Of a stretch of 64,000 bases of DNA, positions 7,429 through 16,194 are shown one piece after another. The notes beneath the pieces were generated by a model. That model did not search any database, was not told the DNA's origin, and saw only the letters and a list, made by a program, of their open reading frames with translations. Position 1 is the stretch's first letter, and the number at the start of each line of letters is the position of its first letter. The stretch is from contig NZ_CP094975.1 in assembly GCF_023509015.1 (NCBI RefSeq), forward strand, positions 2,675,501 to 2,739,500, given 5' to 3'. This DNA comes from Pseudomonas abieticivorans. Lineage in GTDB: Bacteria; Pseudomonadota; Gammaproteobacteria; Pseudomonadales; Pseudomonadaceae. Position numbers and translations under genes: made by a program.

Positions 7429-8390
7429 GGCTTGGGTTTATCCGTAAGGAATTTGCCTTGCGGCGCTTCGACGTTTTGCTGGCGACGGGTGTTGCCATCG
7501 ATGCCGCCGGCAATTGCCCACTCGGCGAAAATAGTCGGGCCTGGCTCGAACTCGCGAGGCTCCCACTCGCCGGTCAGTTGGTCTTCGTCGGCGTAGTATT
7601 CGATCAAGGCGCCGGCCGGGTTTTTGAAGTACCAGAAGAACGCCGACGACACCGGGTGGCGCCCCGGGCCGATCTCTGTGGCCCAACCGCTGCGCGAGAT
7701 GTGCATGCCACCGCCAAACACTTCATGCACGTCGCGCACGGTGAAGGCCACGTGATTAAGGCCGGCACGCGGGGCAGGCAGCTGCAGCATGAACAGGTCG
7801 TGGTGGCCACCTTCCTCGGCGGTGCGTAAAAAGGCGCCGCGGTTGGGGTAGCGGTCCGAGGCCTGGAAGCCGAAGCGCTCGTTGTAGAAGGCTTCGCAGG
7901 CGTTGACGTCCTTGACGAAAAACACCACGTGGCCGACTTCGATGGGTGTGGCGCGCTCGTAGATGGGCGCAGGCTTGTTGATGCGGCCCTTGGTTTGCCA
8001 GGTGTTGTGGCCGCTGCATTCGATGTCCAGCTCGCGTTTGCGGGTTACCTGCAAACGGATCGCCAGGCCATTGGGGTCGGTGCAGCCGATGCGCCCATTG
8101 CCTTCGACAAAGCCTGGGTCGTTGGCGATGCGCTCGCTGTACAGCGCCAAGTCCGCTTCGCTTTCCACGCCCCACACCACTTCGCGCACGGTGGAGCCGG
8201 CTTCGATGGCGTCTGGCAAGCCTGGCTTGTCGATGGCGGCCAATACCACGCGGCAACCGTTGAGGGTTTCGAAGATCACCTCGTCGGGTTGTTCGCTGAC
8301 CTTATTCAGGCCCCAGTCGCTGAAGAAGCGTGCACAGGTGTCGAGGTCCTCGACGCCGTAGGTGACTTCATCAATACCTAAAACGCTCAT
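7425..8390 (-). CDS. VOC-superfamily extradiol-type dioxygenase
   Basis: The 321-residue protein has two vicinal-oxygen-chelate modules (about 5-115 and 150-270), the layout of type I extradiol ring-cleavage dioxygenases such as catechol 2,3-dioxygenase and BphC. The C-terminal module keeps the metal triad: His154 (VGHVVFF), His213 (LNHVAF) and Glu264 (LIEYYAD); the N-terminal module lacks it, as is usual. Ring-opening of a diol or aminophenol-like product made by the Rieske oxygenase is the natural inference. It overlaps the aldehyde dehydrogenase gene upstream and the 105-residue gene downstream by 4 bases each. Confidence 0.88.
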   Translation of the reverse strand: MSVLGIDEVTYGVEDLDTCARFFSDWGLNKVSEQPDEVIFETLNGCRVVLAAIDKPGLPDAIEAGSTVREVVWGVESEADLALYSERIANDPGFVEGNGRIGCTDPNGLAIRLQVTRKRELDIECSGHNTWQTKGRINKPAPIYERATPIEVGHVVFFVKDVNACEAFYNERFGFQASDRYPNRGAFLRTAEEGGHHDLFMLQLPAPRAGLNHVAFTVRDVHEVFGGGMHISRSGWATEIGPGRHPVSSAFFWYFKNPAGALIEYYADEDQLTGEWEPREFEPGPTIFAEWAIAGGIDGNTRRQQNVEAPQGKFLTDKPKP

Positions 8391-9883
8391 GACGCTACCT
8401 CTCGGTGCCCGCTGGCCCAGGCCAGTGGCTGTTCGTTCATGCCCCAGTAGAGGCTCTTCTGTTCCATGTATTGCAGGATCCCCAAGCGGCCTTTTTCACG
8501 GCCCAGGCCGCTGTCGCGCCAGCCGCCAAAGGGTGTGGAAATCGAGAACTGCTTGTAGGTGTTGATCCACACCGTGCCCGCCTGGATCTTGCGGCCCAAG
8601 GCCCAGGCGCGTTTGTAGTCGCGGCTCCAGATACCGGCGGCCAAGGCGTACAAGCTGTCATTGGCCTGCTCGATCAGGTCGGCTTCGTCATCGAACGGCA
8701 TGGCCACCAACACCGGGCCGAAGATCTCTTCCTGGCAGGTTTGCTGGCTGTTGCTCAGGCCCTCAAGGATGGTCGGCGGGTAGAAAAAGCCTTGGTCGTA
8801 GATCCCCCCGGTGGGGCGCTGGCCACCCAGGCGCAAGGTGCCGCCTTCGGCTTGGCCCAGGGCCACGTAGCGTTCCACGGATTCGCGGTGGGCGGCGCTG
8901 ATCAGCGGGCCCATCTGGGTGTGCTCATCGGCTGGGTCGCCAACACGGATCTTGGCGGCCGCAACCGTCAGGCGCTCCATAAAGGTTTCGTATAGCGGGC
9001 GCGCCACGAACAGCCGCGAGCCGGCGATGCAGGCCTCGCCCGATGAGCTGAAAATGCCGTACAACACGCCAGCCACTGCGTGGTCGAGGTCGGCGTCATC
9101 GAGCACGATGGTCGGCGACTTGCCGCCCAGTTCCAACGACACCGGCATCATCTTGTCGGCGGCGATGTGGGCGATGTGCTTGCCGGTCTTGGTGCCACCG
9201 GTAAACGACACACGCTTGATCAGCGGGTGCTGGGTCAGGGCATCACCCAGCAGCGAGCCCTTGCCCGGAAGTACGCTGATCAAGCCTTTGGGCAGGCCCG
9301 CGTCTTCGCAGATTTGCGCCAATTGCAGGGCCATCAGTGGGGTGATTTCCGCCGGTTTAATCACTACCGCGTTGCCGGCTGCCAGGGCAGGGGCGACCTT
9401 TTGCGCTTCGCTGGCAATCGGTGAGTTCCACGGCGTGATGGCCGCGACCACACCCATCGGTTCGTACACGCTCATGGTGACGAAATCACCGCGCGACGGC
9501 GTGATGGTTTCTTCCAGGGTTTCACAGGCAGCGGCAAAAAACTGAAAGGTACCGGCTGCGCTGGCGACCAAGGCGCGGGTTTCGCCGATGGGCTTGCCGT
9601 TGTCCTGGCGCTGCAGTTGGGCGAGTTCTTCGCTGCGTTCACGGATCAAGGTGGCGATACGGTACAACACGCTTGCGCGTTCGTGGGGCTTGCGCTGGGC
9701 CCAGCCACTGTTGAGAAAAGCTTGATGCGCACCTTGCACGGCGTCTTCCACATCGTCCAGGTTGGCGGCGTTGAGCCAAGCCACGGGTTCACCGGTGGCA
9801 GGGTAGCGTGTGGCGTAGCGGTCGCCACGGCCCAGGCGCCAGGTGCCGGCGATGCAGATGGGCAGAGTCTGTTCGAGAGTCAT
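8387..9883 (-). CDS. NAD(P)-dependent aldehyde dehydrogenase
   Basis: The 498-residue protein is a standard ALDH. It shows the NAD-binding segment AAITPWNSPIASEAQKVAPALAAGN-, the glycine motif FTGGTKTG, the general base in SLELGGKSP and the nucleophile Cys in SSSGEACIAGSRL. I take the ATG at 9883, preceded by AAGGGGAAGCCG, rather than the longer frame with a 16-residue extension that overlaps the previous gene. In this operon it could oxidise a ring-cleavage semialdehyde (compare 2-aminomuconic or hydroxymuconic semialdehyde dehydrogenases), which is inference. It starts 10 bases after the aspartate-dehydrogenase-like gene. Confidence 0.93.
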   Translation of the reverse strand: MTLEQTLPICIAGTWRLGRGDRYATRYPATGEPVAWLNAANLDDVEDAVQGAHQAFLNSGWAQRKPHERASVLYRIATLIRERSEELAQLQRQDNGKPIGETRALVASAAGTFQFFAAACETLEETITPSRGDFVTMSVYEPMGVVAAITPWNSPIASEAQKVAPALAAGNAVVIKPAEITPLMALQLAQICEDAGLPKGLISVLPGKGSLLGDALTQHPLIKRVSFTGGTKTGKHIAHIAADKMMPVSLELGGKSPTIVLDDADLDHAVAGVLYGIFSSSGEACIAGSRLFVARPLYETFMERLTVAAAKIRVGDPADEHTQMGPLISAAHRESVERYVALGQAEGGTLRLGGQRPTGGIYDQGFFYPPTILEGLSNSQQTCQEEIFGPVLVAMPFDDEADLIEQANDSLYALAAGIWSRDYKRAWALGRKIQAGTVWINTYKQFSISTPFGGWRDSGLGREKGRLGILQYMEQKSLYWGMNEQPLAWASGHREVAS

Positions 9884-9893
9884 CGGCTTCCCC

Positions 9894-10697
9894 TTAGATG
9901 GAAATCGCATGGGCGTGGTTACCCAGGGCACGGACCACGCTGTAGACGGTCAGGGCCGAGGTCTTGGGGTTGGCTTGCAACGGTTTGCCGCGCAGGCTCA
10001 GCTCGAAACCGCCAAAGGCGCCGCGGGCTTCGAACTGGTGCACGTTTTCGTCGCTCAACGGGTCGGCGATCAGCGTGACTTGGGTGCGATCCAAGCCGAT
10101 GCCCGCCAAGGACAAGGTGGCCGCCACGTTGGCGTTTTTCGGGTACAGCTGCGCAGCTTCGCGGGCGCTGCCCTGGAAAATCACCGTGGCTTCGGTGATG
10201 GTGTCCAGGTCGCAGGCCAGCTCACCCGGCGTGTTTTTCCAGGCGCGGGCCGGTTTGCGGCCGGTGTAGCTGACCGAGTCCAATCCGCCAACCTTGGCCG
10301 CCGACAGCGCATCGATGCCACCGATGGCGCCGGGTAGCAGCTCGATGCGGGTGTTGCCGCGATCTGCCGCAGCCTCCAGCCGCTCAACCAGGCCAACTTC
10401 TGACAGTGCACCCACCGACACGATCAGGCAGGCAATACCGCGTTCCAATGCGGGCAACACGTGCTCTTCAATGGCCTTGTGGCCGGCGCACTCAACCAGC
10501 AGGTCGGGGCGTGCATTGGCCGGCAAGGCAGTGAGTACCTGCGGCGGGTTCTTGAAGCTGGCCAGGCGCTGGCGCACCAGGTCCTCGGACCCGGCCGAGG
10601 CGATGACGTGGTCAACGCACAGGGTAGGGTCCTTCTCCAGCAGTTCCAGCACGCCGACGCCAATGGCGCCGCAGCCGATCATGGTGATATGCAACAT
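9894..10697 (-). CDS. aspartate dehydrogenase-like protein (NadX/DUF108 family)
   Basis: The 267-residue product has an N-terminal Rossmann fold (MIGCGAIGVGVLELL). Its C-terminal catalytic domain carries the family pattern NVAATLSLAGIGLD, DPLSDENVHQFEARGAFGGF and NPKTSALTVYSVVRAL. Known members oxidise L-aspartate to iminoaspartate with NAD(P). Iminoaspartate or a related imine might link to the RidA-family protein made by the same operon. The start is the ATG of MLHITMIGCG at 10697; the much longer in-frame extension belongs to the overlapping ThDP gene. Whether aspartate is the true substrate in this catabolic setting is unknown. Confidence 0.85.
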   Translation of the reverse strand: MLHITMIGCGAIGVGVLELLEKDPTLCVDHVIASAGSEDLVRQRLASFKNPPQVLTALPANARPDLLVECAGHKAIEEHVLPALERGIACLIVSVGALSEVGLVERLEAAADRGNTRIELLPGAIGGIDALSAAKVGGLDSVSYTGRKPARAWKNTPGELACDLDTITEATVIFQGSAREAAQLYPKNANVAATLSLAGIGLDRTQVTLIADPLSDENVHQFEARGAFGGFELSLRGKPLQANPKTSALTVYSVVRALGNHAHAISI

Positions 10698-10707
10698 GGC
10701 GCGGTCC

Positions 10708-12390
10708 TCAGGCAGTGGCCTTCTGAGCCTTGGTTTCGCTGTTGGGCGGGCCGGCGAACTGGGTGGCGAAACCGCCAACCGCAAGCATGTCCACTTCCAG
10801 CAGGAACGGGCCCGGTTGGGCGAGGGCGCCTTCGATAACGCCGCTAAAGTCCTTAAGGTCGCTGACCACTGCGTGGCGCAGGCCCATGGACTCGGCCAAC
10901 TGGGTGTAGTTCGGGGTATGCAACTCCACGTAGGCGTGGCGGGCGCCATAGATCGCGTCCTGGATGTTGCGGATAACGCCATAACGCTGGTCGTTCATTA
11001 GCAGGATCACCACATTGGCCTTCTCCTGCACCAGGGTCGCCATTTCACCCAGGTTGAGGATGAAGCCGCCGTCGCCTGCCAATGCGAACACTTTGCGCTG
11101 GGGTGCGGTTTCTGCCGCTGCCACTGCGGCGCCAATGCCCATGGCCAGCGCTTGGCCGATACCGCCGCCCAAGGCGTGAACACCGGCTTGCGGGTGGTAC
11201 AGGTTAATCAAGCGGTTGCCCCAGATGCTGTTGGACAGCGTGACGTCGCGCACCCAGGAAAAGTTGCGGCCGGTCACGGCTTGCAGTTGTTCCACCAAGG
11301 CAGAGTAGGGCCCCAAGTCGGCCGTCAGTTGCTCACGGGACTTGGCACGCACCGCATTTAGTTCCACGTGGAACATTGGGTCTATATTCAGGCGACCTGC
11401 CAATCGATCGGCCAAGCCGTCCAGTGCCAGGGCGGTATCGCCACAAACGAACAAGTCGCTGGAGTAGCTGCGGCCTTCGATTGCGGGGTTGGCGTCGATG
11501 CGCAGGGTGGTTTGCGGCAGTTTCAGCGCGTACTTGAAGGTCTCGTTGGAGCGCAGGCGCGAGCCGGCCACCAGCAGCACGTCGCACGACTGCATGAACT
11601 GTTCCACGGCGCGGTTCTGCGAGAAGGCGCCCAGGCAGCGCAGGTCATCTTCGTTGACCACGCCGCGGCCTTGGGTAGAGGTGATCACACCGACGCCCAT
11701 GTCCAGCAAGCGCTTAACTTGCTTGCCGGCGTGACGAGCACCGCCGCCCAACCAGAGCATCGGGCGCTTGGCACCGGCCATGCGCTCGGCTAAAGCGTCC
11801 AGCGCCTCAGTTGCGGGTACGGCCACCGGGATCGGCAGCGGCGCGAGGTCGGTCGGCATGGTGATGAAGGTGGATTGGATGTCGATCGGGATTTCGACGC
11901 TCACGGGGCCAGTCGGTGCCGTGAGGGCCGTTTGCACCGCCAGCTTCATGGTGCTCAGCGCGGTTTCCACGCTACGCACGCGGAAGGCCGCTTTGGACAC
12001 GGCTTTAAGCATGGTCAGCTGATCACGGGCTTCGTGGATGTAAGCGAACTCCTGATCCAGATACTGGGTTTCGATCTGGCCGGTGATGTGCAGCAGCGGG
12101 GTGCCTGCGGTCTGTGCTTCGACCATGGCACCTGCGGCGTTGCCTGCCGCCGTGCCGGTAGAGGTCAGGCACACGCCCAGGCCGCCAGTGGTGCGAGCAT
12201 AGGCATCGGCCATGTTGGTGGCGCCGGCTTCGCCGCGAGCCATCACGAAGCGGATGTTGCCACGTACGGCGAAGGCGTCGAGGATTGGCATGTTGTGGAT
12301 CGAGATCACCCCGAACGCCGCCTTGACGTCGCATTGTTCGAGGAACGCGGTAATAGCAGCACCTACGGTGACTTGGTTGTCGTTACGCAT
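10708..12390 (-). CDS. thiamine-diphosphate-dependent enzyme (benzoylformate decarboxylase/acetolactate synthase-like)
   Basis: The 560-residue protein has the three-domain ThDP fold. It shows the N-terminal Pyr domain with catalytic Glu in FVMARGEAGATNMADAYAR, the central domain (ARHAGKQVKRLLDMGVGVI) and the C-terminal PP domain with the ThDP motif GDGGFILNLGEM ... LLMNDQ. The family includes acetolactate synthases, benzoylformate and other 2-oxoacid decarboxylases. The ATG at 12390 (MRNDNQVT) has a CGGAGG 11 bases upstream and overlaps the preceding SDR gene by 8 bases. Decarboxylation of an oxo-acid intermediate or carboligation are both possible; neither can be chosen from sequence. Confidence 0.88.
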   Translation of the reverse strand: MRNDNQVTVGAAITAFLEQCDVKAAFGVISIHNMPILDAFAVRGNIRFVMARGEAGATNMADAYARTTGGLGVCLTSTGTAAGNAAGAMVEAQTAGTPLLHITGQIETQYLDQEFAYIHEARDQLTMLKAVSKAAFRVRSVETALSTMKLAVQTALTAPTGPVSVEIPIDIQSTFITMPTDLAPLPIPVAVPATEALDALAERMAGAKRPMLWLGGGARHAGKQVKRLLDMGVGVITSTQGRGVVNEDDLRCLGAFSQNRAVEQFMQSCDVLLVAGSRLRSNETFKYALKLPQTTLRIDANPAIEGRSYSSDLFVCGDTALALDGLADRLAGRLNIDPMFHVELNAVRAKSREQLTADLGPYSALVEQLQAVTGRNFSWVRDVTLSNSIWGNRLINLYHPQAGVHALGGGIGQALAMGIGAAVAAAETAPQRKVFALAGDGGFILNLGEMATLVQEKANVVILLMNDQRYGVIRNIQDAIYGARHAYVELHTPNYTQLAESMGLRHAVVSDLKDFSGVIEGALAQPGPFLLEVDMLAVGGFATQFAGPPNSETKAQKATA

Positions 12391-13180
12391 GGCGGGACAG
12401 GCCTCCGGAAACATCGATATGGCTGCCTGTGGTGTAAGCCGACAAGGGCGAAGCCAGGAACAGGATCGCGCGGGCTGCCTCTACGGGCAGGCCCAGGCGG
12501 CCCAGGGGAATGTGTTTGCGTTGCGCCAGTTGGGCGGTCCATTGCGACCAGTCGAGTTCGCGCTCTTCACGGGCTTCGAAGCGCCGGCGCCACTGGCCGG
12601 ATTCCACCAGGCCAATGAGGATGCCGTTGACTCGGATGCCATTTCCGGCGAACTCGGTAGCCATGGAACGCACCAGGTTTTTAAGCCCGGCGCGGGCGGC
12701 CGAGGTGGCGACCATGTGCGGCTCGGGTTGGCTGGCCAGCAGCGAGTTGACGCAGACAATGGCCGCGCTCGCTTGGCTCTCAAGCTGGCCCATGAAGGCG
12801 CGGACCGGGTTGATCACCGAGAAGAACTTCAGGTTCAGCTCTTCGGTCCAGGCTGCATCGGTGGTGTCGGCAAAGGTTGATACGCGCCCTTGGCCGGCGT
12901 TGTTGATCAGCATTTGTGCCGGGCCGAACGCGGCCAGGCTGGCGGTGGCGAAAGCCTGTACTGATGCTGCGTCGAGCACATCGCAGCGCTGGGCCAACAG
13001 GTGGGCGTTGGGAAAGCGCTCGCGCAGTTGCGCTTCGGCGCTGCGCAGGCGGTCTTCGTTACGGCCACAGAAGGCGACTTTGGCGCCGGCTTCCAGTAAC
13101 AGTTCCACGCAGGCCAAGCCGATACCGGAGGAGCCCCCGGTCACAATCGCGGTGCGGCCGTCGATTTGATAAAGGCTCAT
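12383..13180 (-). CDS. SDR-family protein with an atypical active site
   Basis: The 265-residue protein has the SDR cofactor motif TGGSSGIG, DV (DVLDAAS), INNAGQG and the Ser of VNSLLAS. The catalytic Tyr-x-x-x-Lys is replaced: the segment HMVATSAARAGLKNL aligns T for Tyr and R for Lys. The end (HIDVSGGLSRHA) is normal. It may be a reductase with relocated chemistry, or an enzyme of a different reaction. Its first gene neighbour upstream is the IclR regulator, 1 base away. A second, canonical SDR lies three genes further upstream in the same operon. Confidence 0.85.
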   Translation of the reverse strand: MSLYQIDGRTAIVTGGSSGIGLACVELLLEAGAKVAFCGRNEDRLRSAEAQLRERFPNAHLLAQRCDVLDAASVQAFATASLAAFGPAQMLINNAGQGRVSTFADTTDAAWTEELNLKFFSVINPVRAFMGQLESQASAAIVCVNSLLASQPEPHMVATSAARAGLKNLVRSMATEFAGNGIRVNGILIGLVESGQWRRRFEAREERELDWSQWTAQLAQRKHIPLGRLGLPVEAARAILFLASPLSAYTTGSHIDVSGGLSRHA

Positions 13181-13181
13181 C

Positions 13182-14009
13182 TCAATCCCTCATCAGCGCA
13201 GTGACGCGGTTGTGGTGTTGGTGGGGCGTGTAGTTGAGCAGGCGCGAGAGTTCATCGGCGCTGCGGCGAACCTGGGCCAGGGTTTCTTCAAAGTTGACGT
13301 GGCCGATCTGCGAGGTCGGAATGGTTACGCCCAAGGCCGCGACCACGCCACCGGTGTGGTCACGTACCGGTGCCGCAACTGTGGAAATGGCCGATTCAAA
13401 AAAGCCTTCGCCGCTGACAAAACCGCGCTGACGGTCTTTCTGTACCAGGTCGAACAGGTCGAGCACGGTGCTTGGGGTGCAGTCGGAGTGGCGTTCCAGA
13501 TGCTCTTCCGGGTACAGCTCGCGCAGGTCGGCCAGGGACAGATCTTCCAGCAGGATGCGGCCCAGCACGGTGGCGTGGGCGGGCAGGCGGGTGCCCACGT
13601 TGACGGCGCTGGAGAACACCGACGGTGGCGAAACCTTGGCCACGTAAACGATCGAGCGGCCGTCGCGCACCACTAGGTTGCTGGGGTAGTTGAGCTTGTC
13701 GCACAGGCGCGCCAGCAACGGTTGGCCCAGCTCGGTGAGTTCCAGCGAAGCGAGGTATTCGAAGCCCAGACGCAACACCGACATGCCCAGGCGGTATTCG
13801 TTGCCGGTACGGGTGACGAAGCCCATGGTCTCCAGCGTGGTCAGCAGGCGGAAGATGGTCGAGCGCGGCAGCTCCAGGCGACGGGCCAGTTCGGGCGCTG
13901 TGAGGGTGCGGTTTTGCCGGCTGAATTCACACAGCAGCAACAGGCCGCGTTCCAGGCCGGGCACGATGTACTTGTCCTGGGCGTCTTTGGTCAGATCCGA
14001 GTCATTCAT
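13182..14009 (-). CDS. IclR-family transcriptional regulator
   Basis: The 275-residue protein has an N-terminal winged HTH (LTAPELARRLELPRSTIFRLLTTLETMGF, residues 36-64) and the IclR effector-binding domain (SVFSSAVNVGTRLPAHATVLGR, GFVSGEGFFESAISTVAAPV, GVVAALGVTIP). IclR proteins bind small aromatic or carboxylic ligands and repress or activate catabolic genes. It is unusual that it lies inside the operon rather than divergently, being co-transcribed with the hydrolase (4-base overlap) and the SDR (1-base gap). It lacks an AAA+ domain, so it cannot by itself activate the sigma54 promoter inferred for this operon. Confidence 0.93.
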   Translation of the reverse strand: MNDSDLTKDAQDKYIVPGLERGLLLLCEFSRQNRTLTAPELARRLELPRSTIFRLLTTLETMGFVTRTGNEYRLGMSVLRLGFEYLASLELTELGQPLLARLCDKLNYPSNLVVRDGRSIVYVAKVSPPSVFSSAVNVGTRLPAHATVLGRILLEDLSLADLRELYPEEHLERHSDCTPSTVLDLFDLVQKDRQRGFVSGEGFFESAISTVAAPVRDHTGGVVAALGVTIPTSQIGHVNFEETLAQVRRSADELSRLLNYTPHQHHNRVTALMRD

Positions 14010-14875
14010 TGAGCGCTACCTGTCATGGATTGCTGGACGGCAAAGGCCAGGCGGCCTGCCACCACGTAGGGTTGTTCGATGGGGCTGGCGTGCCCGGCAT
14101 CGGGAATCAGGGTGAAGCTCACGCCCAAGGCTTTGGCCAGGCTGTGGCACGTCTCGGGGGTGGTGATGGAATCGGCTTCGCCGCAGTGCACTTCGCACGG
14201 CACGCTGAGTGGGGTGTGGCGCAACAGGTCATCACCGCACAGCAACTCGATGGCTTGGCGATAGCCCTGGTGGTTTAGCCGCGCCATGTTCCAACGCACC
14301 CAGGCCAGGGCCTTGGCGCTGGCGCGAGTGGACAGCATGTGGCTGCTGCGTTGCTCGGCCATGGCCGGGATACCAAGGGTTTCCAAGCTGTGCAGGCGTT
14401 TGGCACGAACCTGCAGGCGCTGGGTTTCGCGCGCTGGGTCGCCGTAGCCTCGGGCTGGGCTGAGCAACACCAGGCGGTTGACGCGTTGCGGGTACAGTTG
14501 GCTGAACGCAGCGGCGGTGATGGCCCCCAGTGAATGGCCTACCAGCACGCAGCGTTCAATATTCAGGGCGTCGAGGGTTTGCAGCAGTCGCGCGGCGTAG
14601 TCCTCGGCAGTGGGTGCAGCGGGCGCCAATGGCGTGGAGTCGCCATAGCCGGGGGCGTCCCAGGCAATCACCCGGGCGCCCTGGCTAAGCTGCAATGCCA
14701 CTTCCAACCACGACGCCGCGCCCGAGCCGATGCCGTGCAGCAAGACGATCACGGGGCCGTCGCCGGCTTCACGTACGGCTTGTTGGCAGCCATCAAGCTT
14801 GAGTGTGCGCTGGGCAAAGCGGCTGTCCAGCAGGCCTTGCAGTGCAACGGTCGGGTTTTCAGTGGCGTTGAGCAT
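14006..14875 (-). CDS. alpha/beta hydrolase
   Basis: The 289-residue protein has the oxyanion HG motif (LLHGIGSGAASW), the nucleophile elbow GHSLGA and a late catalytic His (DAGHASPIEQP), in family order. Meta-cleavage-product hydrolases, lactonases and esterases share this fold. I place the start at 14875 (MLNATENPT), preceded by GGATAAG; the longer frame overlaps the cupin gene. In the operon, hydrolysis of a C-C or ester bond after ring cleavage is possible but not proven. Confidence 0.88.
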   Translation of the reverse strand: MLNATENPTVALQGLLDSRFAQRTLKLDGCQQAVREAGDGPVIVLLHGIGSGAASWLEVALQLSQGARVIAWDAPGYGDSTPLAPAAPTAEDYAARLLQTLDALNIERCVLVGHSLGAITAAAFSQLYPQRVNRLVLLSPARGYGDPARETQRLQVRAKRLHSLETLGIPAMAEQRSSHMLSTRASAKALAWVRWNMARLNHQGYRQAIELLCGDDLLRHTPLSVPCEVHCGEADSITTPETCHSLAKALGVSFTLIPDAGHASPIEQPYVVAGRLAFAVQQSMTGSAQ

Positions 14876-14879
14876 GGTC

Positions 14880-15419
14880 TTATCCGCGCTTGATCGAGGC
14901 CAGGGGGTGTTCTGGCGGATAGGTCGGGGTAACGGGCTTTTTCGCGCCAAGCATCACGCACATCAGTGCGTCCTCATCGCCGATGTTGATCTCTTCGCGG
15001 TACACGCCTGGCGGCACCGAAATCACATCACGGTCGGTGAGGATGGTTTCGTAGCGCTCGCCGTTCTGCTCGATCACTACTTTGAGCTTGCCGCGCAGCA
15101 CGAAAAACACTTCTTCCACGTCGGTGTGCAGGTGCGGTGGGCCTTCGTGGCCGGCCGGGATCACCATGGTGGAGAAGGTAAAGTTCTCTGACGGGATGGT
15201 GTTCATGTCGGTGCTGACGCCCGTACCGCCGGTGCCGATGTAGCGCATTTGCGCGCGGCGGAACTTGGGGTCGTAGTCGGCCTGGAACTTCAGCGCGTTC
15301 CAGTCGTACTTGCGCGTCTGGTAACGGGCGACGCGGCTCTGCATCCAGCTTTCCAGGCTGGCGCCTTCTGGGCGTTCCCAGCTTTTCGGGGCATCTTGTT
15401 GCACGGATAGATCAGTCAT
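14880..15419 (-). CDS. cupin-domain protein
   Basis: The 179-residue product has one cupin barrel with two metal-binding motifs, PPHLHTDVEEVFFVLRG and VISVPPGVYREE. The His-His-Glu of motif 1 is present (HLH and E), and the second-motif His is replaced in VPPGVYRE. Cupins in catabolic clusters act as dioxygenases, isomerases or regulators. The ATG at 15419 has AAGGAGACAGCC upstream; an upstream in-frame extension would reach into the SDR gene. It begins 13 bases after the SDR stop. Without the full His set its role as a metal enzyme is uncertain. Confidence 0.82.
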   Translation of the reverse strand: MTDLSVQQDAPKSWERPEGASLESWMQSRVARYQTRKYDWNALKFQADYDPKFRRAQMRYIGTGGTGVSTDMNTIPSENFTFSTMVIPAGHEGPPHLHTDVEEVFFVLRGKLKVVIEQNGERYETILTDRDVISVPPGVYREEINIGDEDALMCVMLGAKKPVTPTYPPEHPLASIKRG

Positions 15420-15432
15420 GGCTGTCTCCTTA

Positions 15433-16194
15433 TCAAGGCATGACAAACCCGCCGTTGACCGGCAGGGTTTGTCCAGTAATGAAGCGGGCAAGGTCGGAAA
15501 GGGCGAAGATCACCGCGCCGCTGACGTCGTCGGGCAATTGCGCGCGTTGCAGGGCGCGTTGTTCGGTGTACAGGCGGTGGCGTGCTTCGGGCACGTAGGC
15601 AGTGGCCTCCACCAACACCAGGCCGGGGGCGATGGCGTTGACGGTGATGTTGTCCTTGCCCAGCTCGCGGGCCAGGCTGCGGGTCATGGCAATGACCGCG
15701 CCCTTGCTGGCGACATAGGCCAGCAGGTTGGTTGCGCCCCACAAGGGGGTGTCCGACGCCAGGTTGACCACTGCGCCGCGGCCGCTTTCACGCAGTGCCG
15801 GTAGGCAGGCGACGGTCATCAGCCAGGTGCCGCGCACGTTCACCTGCATCACCTGGTCGAAGGTGTCGATGCTCAGCTCTTCGCACGTTTTGCCGCCGGA
15901 GTTAGTGATCGAGGCGTTGTTCACCAGGCCATCCAGGCCGCCCAGGCGCTGCACGGTTTCGGCCGCGCAGGCAGTAATGGAGGCCGGGTTGGCGAGGTCG
16001 ACGGTTACGCCACTCACGTCCAGGTCCTGGGCTTGCAGTTCGGCTGCCGCTTGTTGCACGCGCTCGGAAAGGATGTCGGCGATCACCACGCGAGCACCGG
16101 CCGTGGCCAGCGCCTGGGCAAAGGCGAAGCCCAGGCCGCGGGCGCCACCGGTGACCAGCACGCGGCGGCCTTCGAGTAGTCGATGGGTTGTCAT
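15433..16194 (-). CDS. SDR-family NAD(P)-dependent oxidoreductase
   Basis: The 253-residue protein is a classical SDR: TGGARGLG at residue 16, NNAS, VNLAS as the Ser motif, and YVASKGAV as the catalytic Tyr-Lys. It ends LPVNGGFVMP. Its ATG shares one base with the stop codon of the permease gene (TAATG), so it is translationally coupled to the importer. A dehydrogenase of a diol or hydroxy-intermediate is likely from context. Compare the atypical SDR at 12383-13180 in the same operon. Confidence 0.92.
   Translation of the reverse strand: MTTHRLLEGRRVLVTGGARGLGFAFAQALATAGARVVIADILSERVQQAAAELQAQDLDVSGVTVDLANPASITACAAETVQRLGGLDGLVNNASITNSGGKTCEELSIDTFDQVMQVNVRGTWLMTVACLPALRESGRGAVVNLASDTPLWGATNLLAYVASKGAVIAMTRSLARELGKDNITVNAIAPGLVLVEATAYVPEARHRLYTEQRALQRAQLPDDVSGAVIFALSDLARFITGQTLPVNGGFVMP

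Noticed and set aside
13182..14009. IclR regulator as the direct sigma54 activator
   Set aside because: It has no AAA+ ATPase domain, which all known sigma54 activators need.
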